Numbered from the stretch's first letter, positions 1 to 11,799 are shown. The stretch is 64,000 nt of DNA from Nageia nagi (GCA_050084985.1 JBITNC010000002.1:38750001-38814000), one strand, 5' to 3'. The notes: generated from the letters alone by a model not told the origin. A program made the numbers and translations.

Positions 1-379
1 TGATACATAAATTTGTGAGAAACTTTAAATTTAATATCAAAAAAAGTTCAATTTAAAGATTTATGTCAAATTAAGCAATTGCCTAACCAACCTTTGTATG
101 ATTTTGTGAAAGTATGAAAATAAATTGTAAATAAAATCTTTATGCTTGAGCAAGATTTAAAAGAAACTTTTACTAATACTTTATTACCTATATATAAATT
201 GTTGGTTATCTCTAATCATAGATTGAAATTAGCTATAATGTTAGATATTTTTCTTAAAGAGGAAGATTGTATTAAGAAAACTTATACAAAAATGTTATCA
301 AAAACCTCAACTATATGAAAAGAAACCTAAAGTGTATGCAAAGAATACTAAAGTTGCGATAGCTAATGTTGATAGAAAC

Positions 380-1000
380 AAGAATAGACCACAAAGAAGG
401 TTTACAAGCCTAACTGATAGTGTTGATAATTTTCTCAATGTGTTATTAAAAGAAAAACTTATTGAGCTTCCATAAATGGTTCAATAACACTTTTCTAATA
501 GTGTTACTAAAAATTATAGATATGGAGAATTTTGCAATTATCATAGGACACTAGGGAACCTAACAAGAAATTGTAGGTTTTAAAAAATATCATTCAAGAT
601 TTCATTGATAAGAATGAAATTCATATGGATGATAATCCTAAAGCATACAAAGGAACTGTACATCCTGATAATGGATAATTGGATATATATACTAACCCTA
701 AAGTTACCAAAGATAACTCAACAACCAAAATGCTTCAATTATTTGGTAAGTACTTCACATTGTATGAAATATTATTTCCCTAATAGCCATGAGTGAAAAA
801 GACATCAACAACAAGTAAGCAAAGGCTCTAATGAAGAGAGAAAAAACACCATGTCAAATCTTATAGGATGAATGCTACTGATAGTGTGCAAGACTATCTG
901 CATGCTACCAATGATGTTCGCTACACTACCAAAAAGGCATCTATTTTTGTTCTTGCATTTTCAAATTATGTATGAGCTATTAAACCTTCCCATGTATGCA
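380..1000 (+). pseudogene. Ty3/gypsy gag remnant, Tat-like
   Basis: Decayed gag of an LTR retrotransposon, readable only by changing frame. Around 396 it reads RRFTSLTDSVDNF, and at 531-580 EFCNYHRTLGNLTRNC, followed by an IIQDFID-like stretch. This matches the layout of Tat-lineage plant gypsy gag: an RxFT segment, a CxxH...(H)...C zinc knuckle, then IQDLID. The knuckle's second His is Asn here (GN for GH). Several stops and frameshifts make it non-functional. Bases 1-380 probably hold more of the same gag and 800-1000 more of the polyprotein, but I cannot follow them with confidence. The family call rests on motif layout and was not searched. Confidence 0.55.
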
Positions 1001-1339
1001 AAGTTATTGCTTAAAGTTAAAAAATTCATATTTGTGTTGTATGATAGGTAGGTTATTTTCTACATGGTCAAAAGGGTATGTTGCACTATCATAATGGTCA
1101 TGTAATGGTCTTATTATTCTTCTTAGTAGGTTTTGAAGGGTCCCTCATATAGTTTTCTTTTAAAACTATCAAAACCCACATCATTAATTATGTGCAACTA
1201 TTTTTGCATCGTTAATAGTGTGCCTTTCTCAAACTAGAATAAAATGCAATAGTATATCATGCTTCCTTGTAGTTCATTGAGATATTTTAGGAGGGTATCA
1301 TTAACTCTTGCATCTGTTAAAGAATAAAAATTGATCTGT
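1001..1339. other. AT-rich sequence, nothing recognised
   Basis: No coding motif or clear repeat is visible between the gag remnant and the LTR that starts near 1340. It may be interior sequence of the first retroelement. Confidence 0.4.
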
Positions 1340-2035
1340 AATCACCAGATGCTTATAACATACATTTATCCTCACTTATAGATTCAAACAAAAATTATTC
1401 ACCATTATGAGATCATACAATTACATATAAAATTTAAAATTTCCTTAATATAAATCATAAAATACTAGCAATCTCAAATACATAATAAGATCAACATAAT
1501 GATTTACCCTGGTTCACCTAATATGGGCTAATCCAACATAGAATTAAATCCTTCTCTTCTCATTGTCTATGGACATTACAATATTACATGCATAGAGAAA
1601 ATACCATTAACATGATGGCAATACAATCTCCTACAATTATTCCAATTTCTACAGTAAGAAGAAAATAACCTTAAAAATACAAAATTTTGGAATGACTCTT
1701 GGTATTCCTTCAAATATTATAATCACAAAATCCTAAAAATCTCCATCATCTCTATATGGAATCAAAGAGTAGCATGCCCCTTAAATAATCTTGGAATCAT
1801 CTCCAAGATACTGATCGAACACACTAAACTACTCAGCTATCCAAAATATCGATGTCCATTCAACTTCCCCTACTAGCTCATCAAGATGCATGCTATTTTT
1901 TGTTTGGTTTTATATATTGATCAACTCCAAATTTTAGTCTTTGACTTATCTCCAAGCATAGATACATATAGAATGAGTACTTCTCCTGCAAAGACAACCT
2001 AACACGATCCAATTCGGATCATACTCCCTAATGGA
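1340..2035 (-). repeat. 3' LTR of the minus-strand gypsy element
   Basis: Aligns along its length with 12950-13685. Shared landmarks include AAAAATTATTCACCATTATG, GGACATTACAATATTACATG and AGAGTAGCATGCCCCTTAAA, in the same order and spacing, with many point differences and a short indel near 1890. Exact termini are uncertain because the ends have decayed. It lies directly after the pol C-terminus (about 2050-2560), as a 3' LTR should on the minus strand. Confidence 0.85.
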
Positions 2036-2049
2036 AGAGCATTTGGTCC

Positions 2050-2890
2050 CATAAATACATAGATGAGGATATAATTCCTTAACTCTAGACTTTTCCATCC
2101 ACTTGGTTTTGTTAAGCTTCTATCCTTTCAATCCAACCAAAACAATTCTATCTCACCTCTCCTTGTAGCATGAGCTTTCTTTTGTAATATCGAATCCTCT
2201 TTGAGTTCATCCATAGTATTAGGAGCTATGTCATTAAGAGATGGTAAAGTCTAATTTGAACCTACTTCATCTTGAGTCAACATGGATGGCTCATACATTT
2301 TCAAATTCTCAACATTCACAACTAAATATATGTTCATATATTCTAGTAGATTCAACCTAAAAGCATTCTCACTTATTTGCTCCATAATCTCAAATGGTCC
2401 ATACCTTATAGGCTTCATGTTCTTGGCTGGTCCTTGCAACCTCTCCTTCCTAATATGCAACCAAACATGGTATCCCACATGAAACTTATGGTCAAATATA
2501 TATTTTTCATATCTCATATTGTATCTAGCTTGGATTGTTTGAAGTTGCTCTTGGAATTTCAAATGAACTTGCCTAATCTTTTCAACAAATGTTTTAGCTT
2601 ACTTTTCCTCTTTCTCAAGTGAATCTTCTTCATCCTTTTGTTTCCCAAACATATAATCAAAAGGTGAAGGTGGTAAATAATCAAAATAAGTCTCAAAAAG
2701 ACTTTTATTAATGGAAGAATGAATTTCCCTATTATATGAATGTTGGATATATTCAAAATGTTCATTCCAAGACTTAGGATGCTTGCCATAATAGCCCCTT
2801 AAGAGTTGAAACACTATCCTATCCACCACCTCAATTTGTCCATCTATTTTAGGATGAAAGTAAGTACTCCTCTTCAACCTTATGTCCATT
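2050..2890 (-). pseudogene. Gypsy integrase C-terminal part
   Basis: Minus-strand reading at 2599-2889 gives KRSTYFHPKIDGQIEVVDR, then LLRGYYGKHPKSWNEHFEY and YNREIHSSINKSLFE. These are the conserved end of the gypsy integrase catalytic core (FHPQTDGQTE block) and the region after it. At 2251-2562 a second frame reads YMNIYLVVNVENLKMYEPSM, the C-terminal segment before the pol end. The first two catalytic Asp blocks of the DDE core are absent. A frameshift joins the two readings near 2570. Non-functional. Confidence 0.85.
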
Positions 2891-2893
2891 TTA

Positions 2894-3000
2894 TCTGTGT
2901 TCCTTTCTTATACTTGATCACTAGATGAAATTATTATAGAAAACCTTATTCTGTGTTCCTTTCTTATACTTGATCACTAGATGAAATTGTTACAGAAAAC
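2894..3000. repeat. 56-bp tandem duplication at a pol deletion junction
   Basis: TCTGTGTTCCTTTCTTATAC begins one copy at 2894 and another at 2950; each runs on through a GATCACTAGATGAAATT segment to GAAAAC. The duplicated bases encode, on the minus strand, the QFHLVIKYKKGTQ end of RNase H. The missing integrase segment begins right beside it. Confidence 0.9.
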
Positions 3001-3570
3001 CCATCCATTTATAGTGTGTAGTTTGCTGCAATTTTGATTGAGTTTGTAAATACTTTAATGTTTTATGATAAATATGAATGATTTTTTCTTTCACCATTAA
3101 GTAATATTTTCACTTTTTAATAGCTTAAACCAGTGCATACATTTCCTTATCATAAGTAGGATAATTCAAAATACCCCCACTAAATTTTTTAGAATGATAG
3201 CAAATTGGTTTAACTTCTTTAACAAAAAAGCTCCCATGGCATAATCACTTACATCAGTCTTAGCTTCAAATGGCTTTTGTAAATTAAGAACTACTAGCAT
3301 GGTGCATTAATAATATTTTACTTCAAGGCATCAAAAGATGCTTTTCGTTGTTTTTCCCATTGGAAAAATTGCCTATTTTCATTTACATCATGTAAAGGTG
3401 AAGCAATATGAGAAAAATAAATAATAAAATTTCTCAAATATGGGAAAACATCTTAGAAAATCCTTGCTTCAGTTACATTATTTGGCCTTGTCCAATCTAC
3501 TATAGCACTTACTTTACTAGGATCTATCTTAAGTTATCCATGATCTATACATGGCCCAAATACACCCAAT
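2895..3570 (-). pseudogene. Gypsy RT thumb/RNase H region
   Basis: Minus-strand translation across several frames gives YLGHV...DHG, KIDPSKVSAIVDWTRP, FIIYFSHIASPLHDV, TDVSDYAMGAFL, NYPTYDKEMYALVQAIKK and KYLQTQSKLQQTTHYKWMGF. This is the typical gypsy run from the end of RT through RNase H (SDASDYA and YDKE/ALV blocks). It continues the RT fragment at 10600-11110, which shows that the DNA between is an insertion. Frameshifts and stops are frequent. Confidence 0.85.
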
Positions 3571-3579
3571 ACTGTTTGT

Positions 3580-4239
3580 TTCTTATTCTTCTTATTATTA
3601 TTTTTTTATTAGAACCAATGATTAAATTGATATGAATCAAAAAATAAAAATAATTTTTTGAAAATACCTCATACACCTTTTACAAAAAAAGAGAGAAGCA
3701 AAATTATTTTCCCTATCATAGACAGATAGGAAAAAATAGTTCTCTATAGAGTATCTACCGTATTCAGTTTGAACATAAAATAAAATAAGTAACATTATAT
3801 AGGAATAATAAAGGTTTTTATCATGCATTTGTTGCTAAGGAAATAAAATAAAGCATCGTAAAAAAAACTAGAACTATTTTCATGTCCATAGAGGTATAGT
3901 GAATTTCTTGACAAACCAAAAACTTGTTATCAACTTGTATGTTCTTAAGAAGTCTACAGAAAGAAACTTGATCATTACTTTGCATGATAACCATAATGAG
4001 TGCTAAAAATTAACCATGGAAACTTTCTCTAGTATCCAAATTTGTATCTGGTTTGACCTTGCTGATGGGTTTGACCTTGAAATATAATCTAGCATTGTAT
4101 TTTGGTTGTATTGTTGCTTGTAATGAGAAGGTATCATGCTAATAATCTCTTTGCTACACCTCTTTTGGTTGGAATATGTATTGATCCCACTCAATTTTAA
4201 GATTGTAATGGTTGAATTTATAGAATTTGTTGTATATCT
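3580..4239. other. Junction region, AT-rich
   Basis: The gypsy reading ends near 3570 and is followed on the plus strand by a T-rich run with TTATTATTATTTTTTT at about 3590-3610. A LINE inserted on the minus strand would leave its A-rich tail as such a T-rich run, so this may be the insertion end; alternatively it belongs to the decayed ORF next to it. No protein motif was found. Confidence 0.4.
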
Positions 4240-4770
4240 TTCTTCAATATTTGCTTTCTAAATCATGCATTTTCATTAGGCATTTGAGCCATGTAGAGCA
4301 TCATAAACTGGGATAGTTTCAAACACAATATTAGGCTAACCTTTACATCTTTCAGCTTATATAAGAATAATATTATGAAATAATACTTGAAATAATTCAT
4401 CAAAATTATACGAGTCCCATAAACTTTAGCATGTTAGCCATCCAATGTGACATATTTCATAATAATTTTGCAAATTTTGTACTAGGGATATGGGAGGCTT
4501 CTCCTTTTTGTACAACTCTAGTTTAATATTATCCCCCTCAAATCATCAAATTTCTTAAAACTTTCTAACCTTTGAATTCCTTTTCACTTATTTATCTTCA
4601 TTTGGAAGCCCTATGGCCTATGCAATAGTCTCTGCATCAAATATTATTTCCTTCCCATGTATTTGGTAGACCCATTATCCCCGTTATTGATAATGTAATC
4701 AACCAATCTTCTATCTGTATCTGTGCATGCCTCAATAAACCTATCCAAATCCCCTCTATAGAAAATTATT
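4240..4770 (-). pseudogene. Decayed orphan retroelement ORF (same family as 42400-44010)
   Basis: Not a recognised named family. The minus strand reads DRFIEACTDTDRRLVDYI at about 4700-4763, NGSTKYMGRK then IIFDAETIA-like and AIGLPNE, and MKYVTLDGQHAKVYG...LMNYF at 4391-4470. The MKYVTLDGQH block matches MCYVTLKGRH and the following LLNYF of the plus-strand ORF at 42400-44010, so the two are diverged members of one family. Stops break it throughout. It lies between the LINE and the gypsy RNase H fragment. Its layout recalls extra ORFs or gag-like proteins of large plant LTR elements, but I cannot name it. Confidence 0.45.
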
Positions 4771-5163
4771 CATATGTGAGGGTCTTTGTTTGCTTTTTTT
4801 GGGCTAGTCAACTTAATAAAAACCATATCACTCCCCATCCCTATTCAGCTCATTTAACCATGAGAGCTCTCCTAATCACTTATGAAAATGAATTTTTTTT
4901 GGAATTACTATTTCCAAAATGTGTTGTCATCTTTTTCCATGATACTAATTCATCATAATTCCCATTTTTATTGAGATTGATTATGATAGTGATTAGCTCA
5001 TATCAAATATCCCATCGTAGTGATCCAAATCAATTATTTATCTTTTTGGTATAAATTCCTATCATAGGGAGCTTCCACATAGCCATTTTTGCTCTCCATG
5101 TTATTATTAATAATCCTTTTATCTATCTTCATAAGTTTTATGATAATCATAAAAGAAAGTGAT

Positions 5164-8100
5164 TTAATTACCATTAGAGAAGAGTGAGGTGAAGCATGCC
5201 AAAATCTTCTCCAAGTCATAGTAAAGCCTCATGTTTTCAAGTGTACTAGATATGATACACTTCATAACTCCTTGAGCTTCAATTTCCTCACCTTCAAAGA
5301 CTCTTTCATTTCTCCACTTCCATATTTTCCACCACATATGGACCAATAAAAAATATGAGAATTTTTCAAACCCTTTAATCCTTTTGCATGGATCCCATTG
5401 GGATATACATTGATTAGCATCTTGAGCTAAGACCTATTGTATCTTCATTTTTTTACAAATTATGTCCCATATATTTCTAGAGTAATTGCAATGGAGAAAG
5501 AGATGATTTATATTTTCCTCTTCTCTTTTACACAACACACATCTATTTGGTACTGAGAATCCCCTTTTATTCATATTATCAATAGTTAATAGTCTTTTTT
5601 TTTTCTATGAGCCATAGAAAGAATGAGATCTTTGGGATTAATTTAGCTTTCCAAATTCTATTCTAGAAGTGTTTTCCTTCTTAGTTTTCTTAGGTAGTAG
5701 TTAAAACCTTAATCGCTTCTTTAGTCTTGTATTACCCATCTAGCCTATGTTTCCACATTGGTTCCCCTTTATCTAAAGATAAATAGATATCCACTTTATT
5801 AATATCATTTTCCACTTTTGTTAATTATCTTGCAATATTACCCCTTTTTGGTTTGTGGAGTATCCATTTCTACCTATTGTTATCAAAATTTTGGTTCATA
5901 GTAGCTCCCTAGTTTTTTAATGCCCATTTGGCTCCTTTCCTAAATTTTCTCATAGCAATTAGAGGCATTTCCTTTATCCAAGCATATTCCCACATGAATA
6001 CTTACTTTCCATGTCCTAGTTTTCACTTGATTACCATTTGAATAATAGGCCTAGTTGAAATGAGGCCATTCTAGAAGGGGGATCCATAAAGTGGATTTTG
6101 TATTATGAGTATGAGATCTTGTCCCATCATGTATTTTTCAATACATATATTAATCCATTCCTTTTTTACATTTGTTGTCATGTGTGAGATTAGTTTTCCT
6201 TGCAGAGCTTGACTAACATGATTCATTTTATTGAGCCCTAGTCCTCCTTAAGTTTTTTCCTTATAAACAACATTCCATGCTACAAGGGTTATTCTTATTT
6301 TTTCAACATCTCTCATCCATAAAAATCTATTACATATTTTATCTATTTTTTCACAAATGGTTATTGGCATTTTGAAGGCCATTACACTGTAAATAGGTAT
6401 GCTCTAAAGGAATATATTGATTAGTGTGAGTTTTCTTGCATAGCTTAGGATCTTCCCTTTCCATATCATAAGTTTGTTTTGAATCTTTTGGATTATATTG
6501 TCCCAGTATTGATATTTAATTCTACCCACATAAAGTGGCATACCTAAATACTTAGTGGGTAATTCATCAATCTTGCATCCCCAAATATTTATAATTCTCC
6601 TTTTAATTAACTCTGTGGAATTTAACATATAAAGTTTGATTTTTGGGAGATTTATCTTTTGGTGGGTAGCCTTCTCATATATATTCATGATTTTTTTAAA
6701 TGTCAAAGATCTTAACATTTGTGCTTTTTCGATAAAGATTATGTCATTAACAAACTAATGATGGGTAGTGGGTGTGAAATGTGGGGTTTGATCAATTCCT
6801 ATTATAGTTTTATCCTTACAAGCTATTACTATCATCCTTCCTAAAGCTTTTACCATGATTATAAAAAGATAGGGTGATATAGGGTGTCCCTGTCTAAGTC
6901 CCCTTTGGGATCTAAAGAAGCATGTAGCCTCCCCATTTATAATGACTAAAAACATGGGAGAAGTAATGCATTCCATTATCCATTTTATCCATATTGGTCT
7001 AAAACCAAATGTTTCAAGTATCTATTCCATAAAATTCTAGTTTACCCTATCATATGCTCTCTCCATATCAATCTTGATAATCATTGTTAGGGTCTGCTTA
7101 TTATGGGCTGAATGTAGCACCTCATGTATTTGTATAATACCATCCGTTATTTGCCTTCCTTTGACAAACCCATCCTATTCACTAGAGATTATTTTAGGCA
7201 TGATTGGTTTAAGTTTTTCAGCCATGATCTTTGTTATTATCTTGTAAGTGATATAACAAAGACTTATTAGCCTGTAGTCTTTGAAATCCATAGCTTCTTG
7301 AATTTTAGGTATTAAATCTTAGAAGGTATTGTTCATTTATTTTAGTAGATGCCCTTTCTTAAAAACTTCCTTTACATAATACCACACATCTTTACCAACA
7401 ATGTCCCAATTTTTATGAAAAAAACATACAGGAAAGCCATCTGGTCATGATGTTTTATCTGCCTTCATAAGAAATATTACACTCTTGAATTCTTCCTCAT
7501 TAGGTTATTTCTATAGATATTTGTTTTGTTGATCATTAATGAGTTTAGGAATATTTTGTAGGGATTTTCTTCTAGCTATAGAGTTATTCCTTTGATCAAT
7601 CGAAAGAAGTTTTTGGTAAAAAAGTACTACCTCCTTTTTTATATCTTGTTCTTCATTTATCAATGTGCCATATGCCCCTTGGATTTCATTGATTCTATTG
7701 TAGTTCCTTCTCATTAACATTTTCATTTTGAAGAATTTAGTATTCCTATATCCTTCCTTCAACTAAGTAATTCTAGATTTTTATCTCCATAGTCATTCCT
7801 CTTAAGCAATAGTATTATAGTAGTTTTCCAGGACTTGTCTTTTCTCCTTGTCCAAATCATCTGTTCTTCCTATTCTTAATATTTTATTTTCATTTTCTTC
7901 TATTTTGTCCTTCATGTTATTCTTTCTATAGTGGACATTTTTGAAAACTTTCCTGTTCCATATCTTGAGATTTCATTTTGACTTCATCCAATTTTTTTGT
8001 AAGTTTGAACATGCCTATTCCAATAAATTTTATCTTCTACCATTTTGCTAAGCTAGTCTCGAAACCCTCATGTAACATCCACACATTTTTAAATTTAAAG

Positions 8101-8850
8101 GGAGATTTTTTCTTCTTTTCTTTCTCCATTTTTAATTCAATGGGTCTATGGTCAAAGGATATTTTGGATAGGGAGTTAAGGATTGAATTTGGTTATTGGT
8201 TTAGCCATCCATTCTATCTAATCATCTTTGAATAAAGGATTCTCCTATTATTTTGTTGGACCAGGTGTATCTATTTCCCTTTAAGTGAATATCAAGAAGT
8301 TTATTTTCATCTAAGAAGCTTCAAAGGTCCTCCATACTAGATGAAATGTTTATCCTCCCCCCATATTTATCATCTACACTTAGGAAGTGTTATAACATCC
8401 TCCAATTAGCCATGATTTATTTTGAAAGAGATTGTGGTGTGTGGATAGTGCATCCCAGAATACCCTTCTCGTGGACATGATATTAGGGGCATAAATATTT
8501 GTTATAATGAAACTAAAATCCATAGACTTACATTTTACTTCCATTGTTAGACATCTATTTTATGGGTAGGGGATTTGGGTCACCTCCACTTTGAGTGGAT
8601 CCCACATAGTCCATATTCCTCTATATTTATCAATAGTTGAAATGGCTTCATATCTAGCATTTTTTCAAACTCTCTTTACAATCATTCCTATTTTATTATG
8701 TTTGATCTTTATTTCCTGATTTAGAAGAATATCAAGTTTTTTTCCCTTCTCATATCCCTTACAATCATTTGTTTCTTGGGTCTATTGGATCCTTGTATAT
8801 TACAACATATTATCTTCATAATCATTGTCTTCCAGCACTCTACTCTTGAG
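5164..8850 (-). pseudogene. LINE ORF2: endonuclease-RT-zinc finger
   Basis: Domains in reading order. APE endonuclease starts at 8850 (MKIICCNIQGSNRPKKQ), with the catalytic Glu in LNQEIKIKHNKIG and later SWLIGG and RRLDRWL-like blocks. The linker is at 7511-7762 (KFFKMKMLMRRNYNRI). The RT blocks are KTSPDGFP-like near 7430, DFKDYRLISLC near 7280, DGFVKGRQITDG near 7170 and RGLRQGHPISPYLF near 6870-6910. The YADD active site is degraded to FVND at 6741-6754. PTKYLGMPLYVGR follows near 6540. The end is RCVLCKREEENINHLFLHC near 5500-5560, the plant LINE zf-RVT pattern. Frameshifts and stops are many. Confidence 0.85.
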
Positions 8851-8870
8851 TGTTCTTGGTTGGTTTCCCT

Positions 8871-10450
8871 TTATTTTTTTGTGAATGAGATCCTTTCTTC
8901 CCATACTGCTAAATTTGTTGTTTTTCTCTTCATCTTCAGTTCTTTAGTAGTCTGGAGTATAAGGATATTCTTAATATTCACTTTTTTGGGGACTTTTTTC
9001 TGATCTAACCTCTCTGCTTCACTAAGTATTGTTATTCTATCTTCATTATATTTATTTTTTATATCCTTTATTTCTTCATCTTCTTCTCCTTCCTCTTCAT
9101 ATTCTTCTTCATCATCCTCTTCCTTTGCTTCATTTTCTTCATATATGGTTTCCTCTGATTCTTGTCCTTCCAAATTACATTCTTTTCTCATAATCTTTAT
9201 GTTTCCTATTTCATATTGAAATTTGAATCATCAACTTCCCTATTTTATGTGTCAAATTGAGTTTCCTTGAATTGAGAGGGTATGCTCCTCTCTTCTTCAA
9301 GTATTTCATAAAGAACTTAAAATCTATTCCCTTTTAGAGGTGAATATGCTTTTTATTATTGTTTATGTCCCTGCATTGAAAAATTAGATTCATTGATTTG
9401 GGCATCTAAGGTAGTGTTTTGATTAGCCTACTCTTATTTTGATGTTCCTTCTCCCTCATTCCTTAAATAGTTTCTAGCTTTTTCCCTTTATCTTGGTAGT
9501 TTGGTGTGTGTGCGATCTCCTGTTTGTCTCCATGTTCCTTCAAACTTTTGATTATTTTTGTATTATTGTTGGAAGACTTGTTGAGTTGATTGCATTCCTT
9601 GTTGAGCCTGCTGTCTAGGCTTGGATGGATAGTCTTTCTTTAAATGATCATATCTATTACATGTAGCACACAAGGTTATTGGGATATCAAACACGATCTC
9701 TTGGATATGTTCCCTTTTTTATTCTTGGATATCAACATGATCTCTTGGATATGTTCCCTTTTTTATTCTTAAATATCAAGCATGATCTCTTGGATATGTT
9801 CCCTTTTTTATTCTTAAGGCACATATTTATCTTCATAGGTTTGGTTATAACAATATTGGACCAAAATTTGATAGTTTGATATGTTTTTCTTGATCATGTA
9901 TTTCTATCCAAGCATATAAAGTCTCCCATGGTAGAGGCTATACCAACTATAGCTTCCTAAAACCAAAAGTCAATGGGTAGATTAGATAATAAGATCCACA
10001 TTGGTATTTTGGTAAAATATTCATTCTTAGGGTTAAATTCTTAATATCATTTTTTAATATGTAGCCCACTCTTTCCAAACCACCAAGGTCCTTTCTCCAT
10101 AACCTAGTGGAGATCTTCTAGATTGAAGGTAAACATGAGGAAATCATTTGAGAGTATTGCATTTCAACCTCCCCTTTAGTTTTCCATACAGTTTTGATCC
10201 ATGTTCAAATGTTTTCTAGTATCAATCTTGTCCCCATAAATTTTTCTATTAGTGTATTTTTTTGGATTCTTGTCTTTTCTCATATGCCTCATCTAAGATG
10301 ATTATTCTATACATACCTTTATGAAAATTAACTTTTTGTACTTCCACAAGTAGACCTAGTTGAATACCATTCCATAGGTTTCTTTTTAATGTGTGCAAGA
10401 AAGATGACAAAGCATGTTGGGGGGCCCACCCTATTGGGCGGGTCCATCAT
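8871..10450 (-). pseudogene. LINE ORF1: DUF4283-like RNA-binding protein
   Basis: Gag-like first ORF of a plant L1-type LINE. At about 10270-9820 the minus strand reads KFMGTRLILENIKTWIKTVW, KGEVEMQY and PWWFGKSGLHIKK-like, then SNLPIDFWF, the layout of the DUF4283 domain. A zinc knuckle CATCNRYDHLKKDY follows (9626-9671), with the last Cys changed to Tyr. A strongly acidic Glu/Asp-rich stretch lies at about 9040-9160, then a basic tail to 8871. Just before the knuckle, 45 bp are present three times (see 9681-9815), which disrupts the frame. Confidence 0.75.
9681..9815. repeat. Triplicated 45-bp unit inside LINE ORF1
   Basis: Three head-to-tail copies (46, 44 and 45 bp: 9681-9726, 9727-9770, 9771-9815) share GATCTCTTGGATATGTTCCC followed by TTTTTTATTCTT. 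The copies are nearly identical, unlike the surrounding decayed DNA, so the expansion is later than most of the decay. The differing lengths shift the ORF1 frame. Confidence 0.95.
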
Positions 10451-10599
10451 AGAATAAGCCAAAAATCACATGCACTATTAGAAAAGTTTGACCTCTTTTT
10501 TTATTAGAGAATGTTAGCTTACTAGTTCTTCTAATGAATAACAACCTATAGAGATGCTCAAAACCCTAACCCTTACTCCTCTCCCTATCGTTCCTCCCA

Positions 10600-11110
10600 T
10601 AGTTGCTTAATTGTATTCCAAAGACTCTTTGCAATACTCACATTTTTAATGTTTCAATAACAACTTCACCCTATTCAAAGTTTGAAAGGCTTCTCTAATA
10701 TGTACAACATGTTCTTCCCAATTAGAACTATAAAAAAGAATATCATCCAAGTATACAATAACAAAAGAATCAATAATGGATGAAGTACATCATTCATGAC
10801 CCTCCTAAAGGTGGTTAGTGCAATGCACAAACCAAATGTCAAAATAAGACACTCAAATAGGCCTTGTCTTGTCTTGAAATAAGTCTTCCAAGTTTCATCC
10901 TCCTTGATTTGAACTTAGTGATATCCACTCCTCAAGTCCATTTTGGTGAAGAATCTTACCCCTTGCAACTGATCCAAAAGATCATCTATCCAAGGAAAAG
11001 GATAGCAATTTTGTATGGTGATTTTGTTAAGTGCTCTATAGTTAATACACATTCTCCATGTTTGATCCTTCTTGGGATAAAAAACAAATAGGTAATCCTC
11101 ATGGATATGT
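10600..11110 (-). pseudogene. Gypsy reverse transcriptase, N-terminal part
   Basis: Minus-strand reading gives [59 protein letters not shown] and FGL-A-TTF-R-MNDVL. After a frameshift the YLDD active site stands intact (VYLDDILFY, 10741-10758). EEHVVHIREAFQTLN and CEYCKESLEY follow, and reading stops at about 10600 where the LINE begins. This is the upstream half of the RT whose remainder is at 3570-2895. At least two frameshifts and one stop are present. Confidence 0.9.
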
Positions 11111-11367
11111 ACTTGATATAATCACACCTTAATCAATCAATTCTTGAATCTATCATTTTATCTCACCTTTTTCCAAACTTGATTACCGATACAAAGCTAT
11201 GATGGGAAATGAAGCATTAGGTATTACATGCCACTAATAGCATGAGATTCACCTCACCTGAGGCTCCTATTTTTACCATGATTAGAACAAACATTTTAGA
11301 AGCATTCACAATATGTTTTACCTGATTGGAAGTGACCAAAGGTAGCTTTTTCCTACTTTTATATGCA

Positions 11368-11720
11368 TTATCTTGAAACACTTTTTCCATCTTTCACCAA
11401 CTGTAATTTATTCCATCTTCTATAATAAATACCATATATATCCCACATACAAGGGATACCATGAATAACACCATAAATATATAAAGGAACAAAATCAACC
11501 ACAACTTCATCAATGTACTTTGTGCAAATAGAAAATTTCAATGTACATTGCTTAGTGACTTGCAAACTAGCATTTTGATGTACCCAACCCAATGCATATG
11601 GATTTTGATGGTTGAAAGTTTTCAATCCCAAATTACTTACCATAGTCTCTCAAATAAAATTTGCTTGAGAACCTAGATAAACAATGCAATCTACTTTGAT
11701 TTTTTTAATTTGGATTTTGA
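11368..11720 (-). pseudogene. Gypsy aspartic protease
   Basis: Reads VDCIVYLGSQANFI (the DSG active-site block, here altered to YLG), then SNLGLKTFNHQNPYALGW, QVTKQCTLKFSICTKYIDEV, IHGIPCMWDIYGIYYRR and KLQLVKDGK. It is clearly the same protease family as the one at 45906-46110 on the other strand in a different element. The lost Asp makes it catalytically dead even where the frame is open. Confidence 0.75.
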
Positions 11721-11799
11721 CGTGGAATAATTGAATCCTTTGTTATTCAATGTCTTGAGTTTCTTCAACCTTTTAAATGGCTAAATAATTCACTTTCTC

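Larger units (their letters stand above)
5030..10590 (-). mobile_element. L1-type LINE, minus strand, nested in the gypsy element
   Basis: A near full-length non-LTR retrotransposon. From its 5' end at about 10590 it carries a DUF4283-like ORF1 with a zinc knuckle, then ORF2 with APE endonuclease, reverse transcriptase and a C-terminal zinc-finger-like segment ending at 5164. It interrupts the gypsy RT codons near 10600 (SLEY) that resume near 3570 (YLGHV). The 5' edge is set by the end of RT similarity; the 3' edge by the end of ORF2 plus a short tail and is less certain. No clean target-site duplication could be read. Inactive: stops and frameshifts occur in every domain. Confidence 0.85.

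Noticed and set aside
8776-9003. Plus-strand frames across LINE ORF1/ORF2
   Set aside because: Shadow frames opposite the endonuclease and the acidic ORF1 tail. They are rich in Phe and Leu as expected for the complement of A-rich coding DNA.
9679-9879. Plus-strand repeat protein (three copies of a 15-residue unit)
   Set aside because: It arises from translating the 45-bp triplication on the wrong strand. The minus-strand LINE ORF1 explains the DNA.
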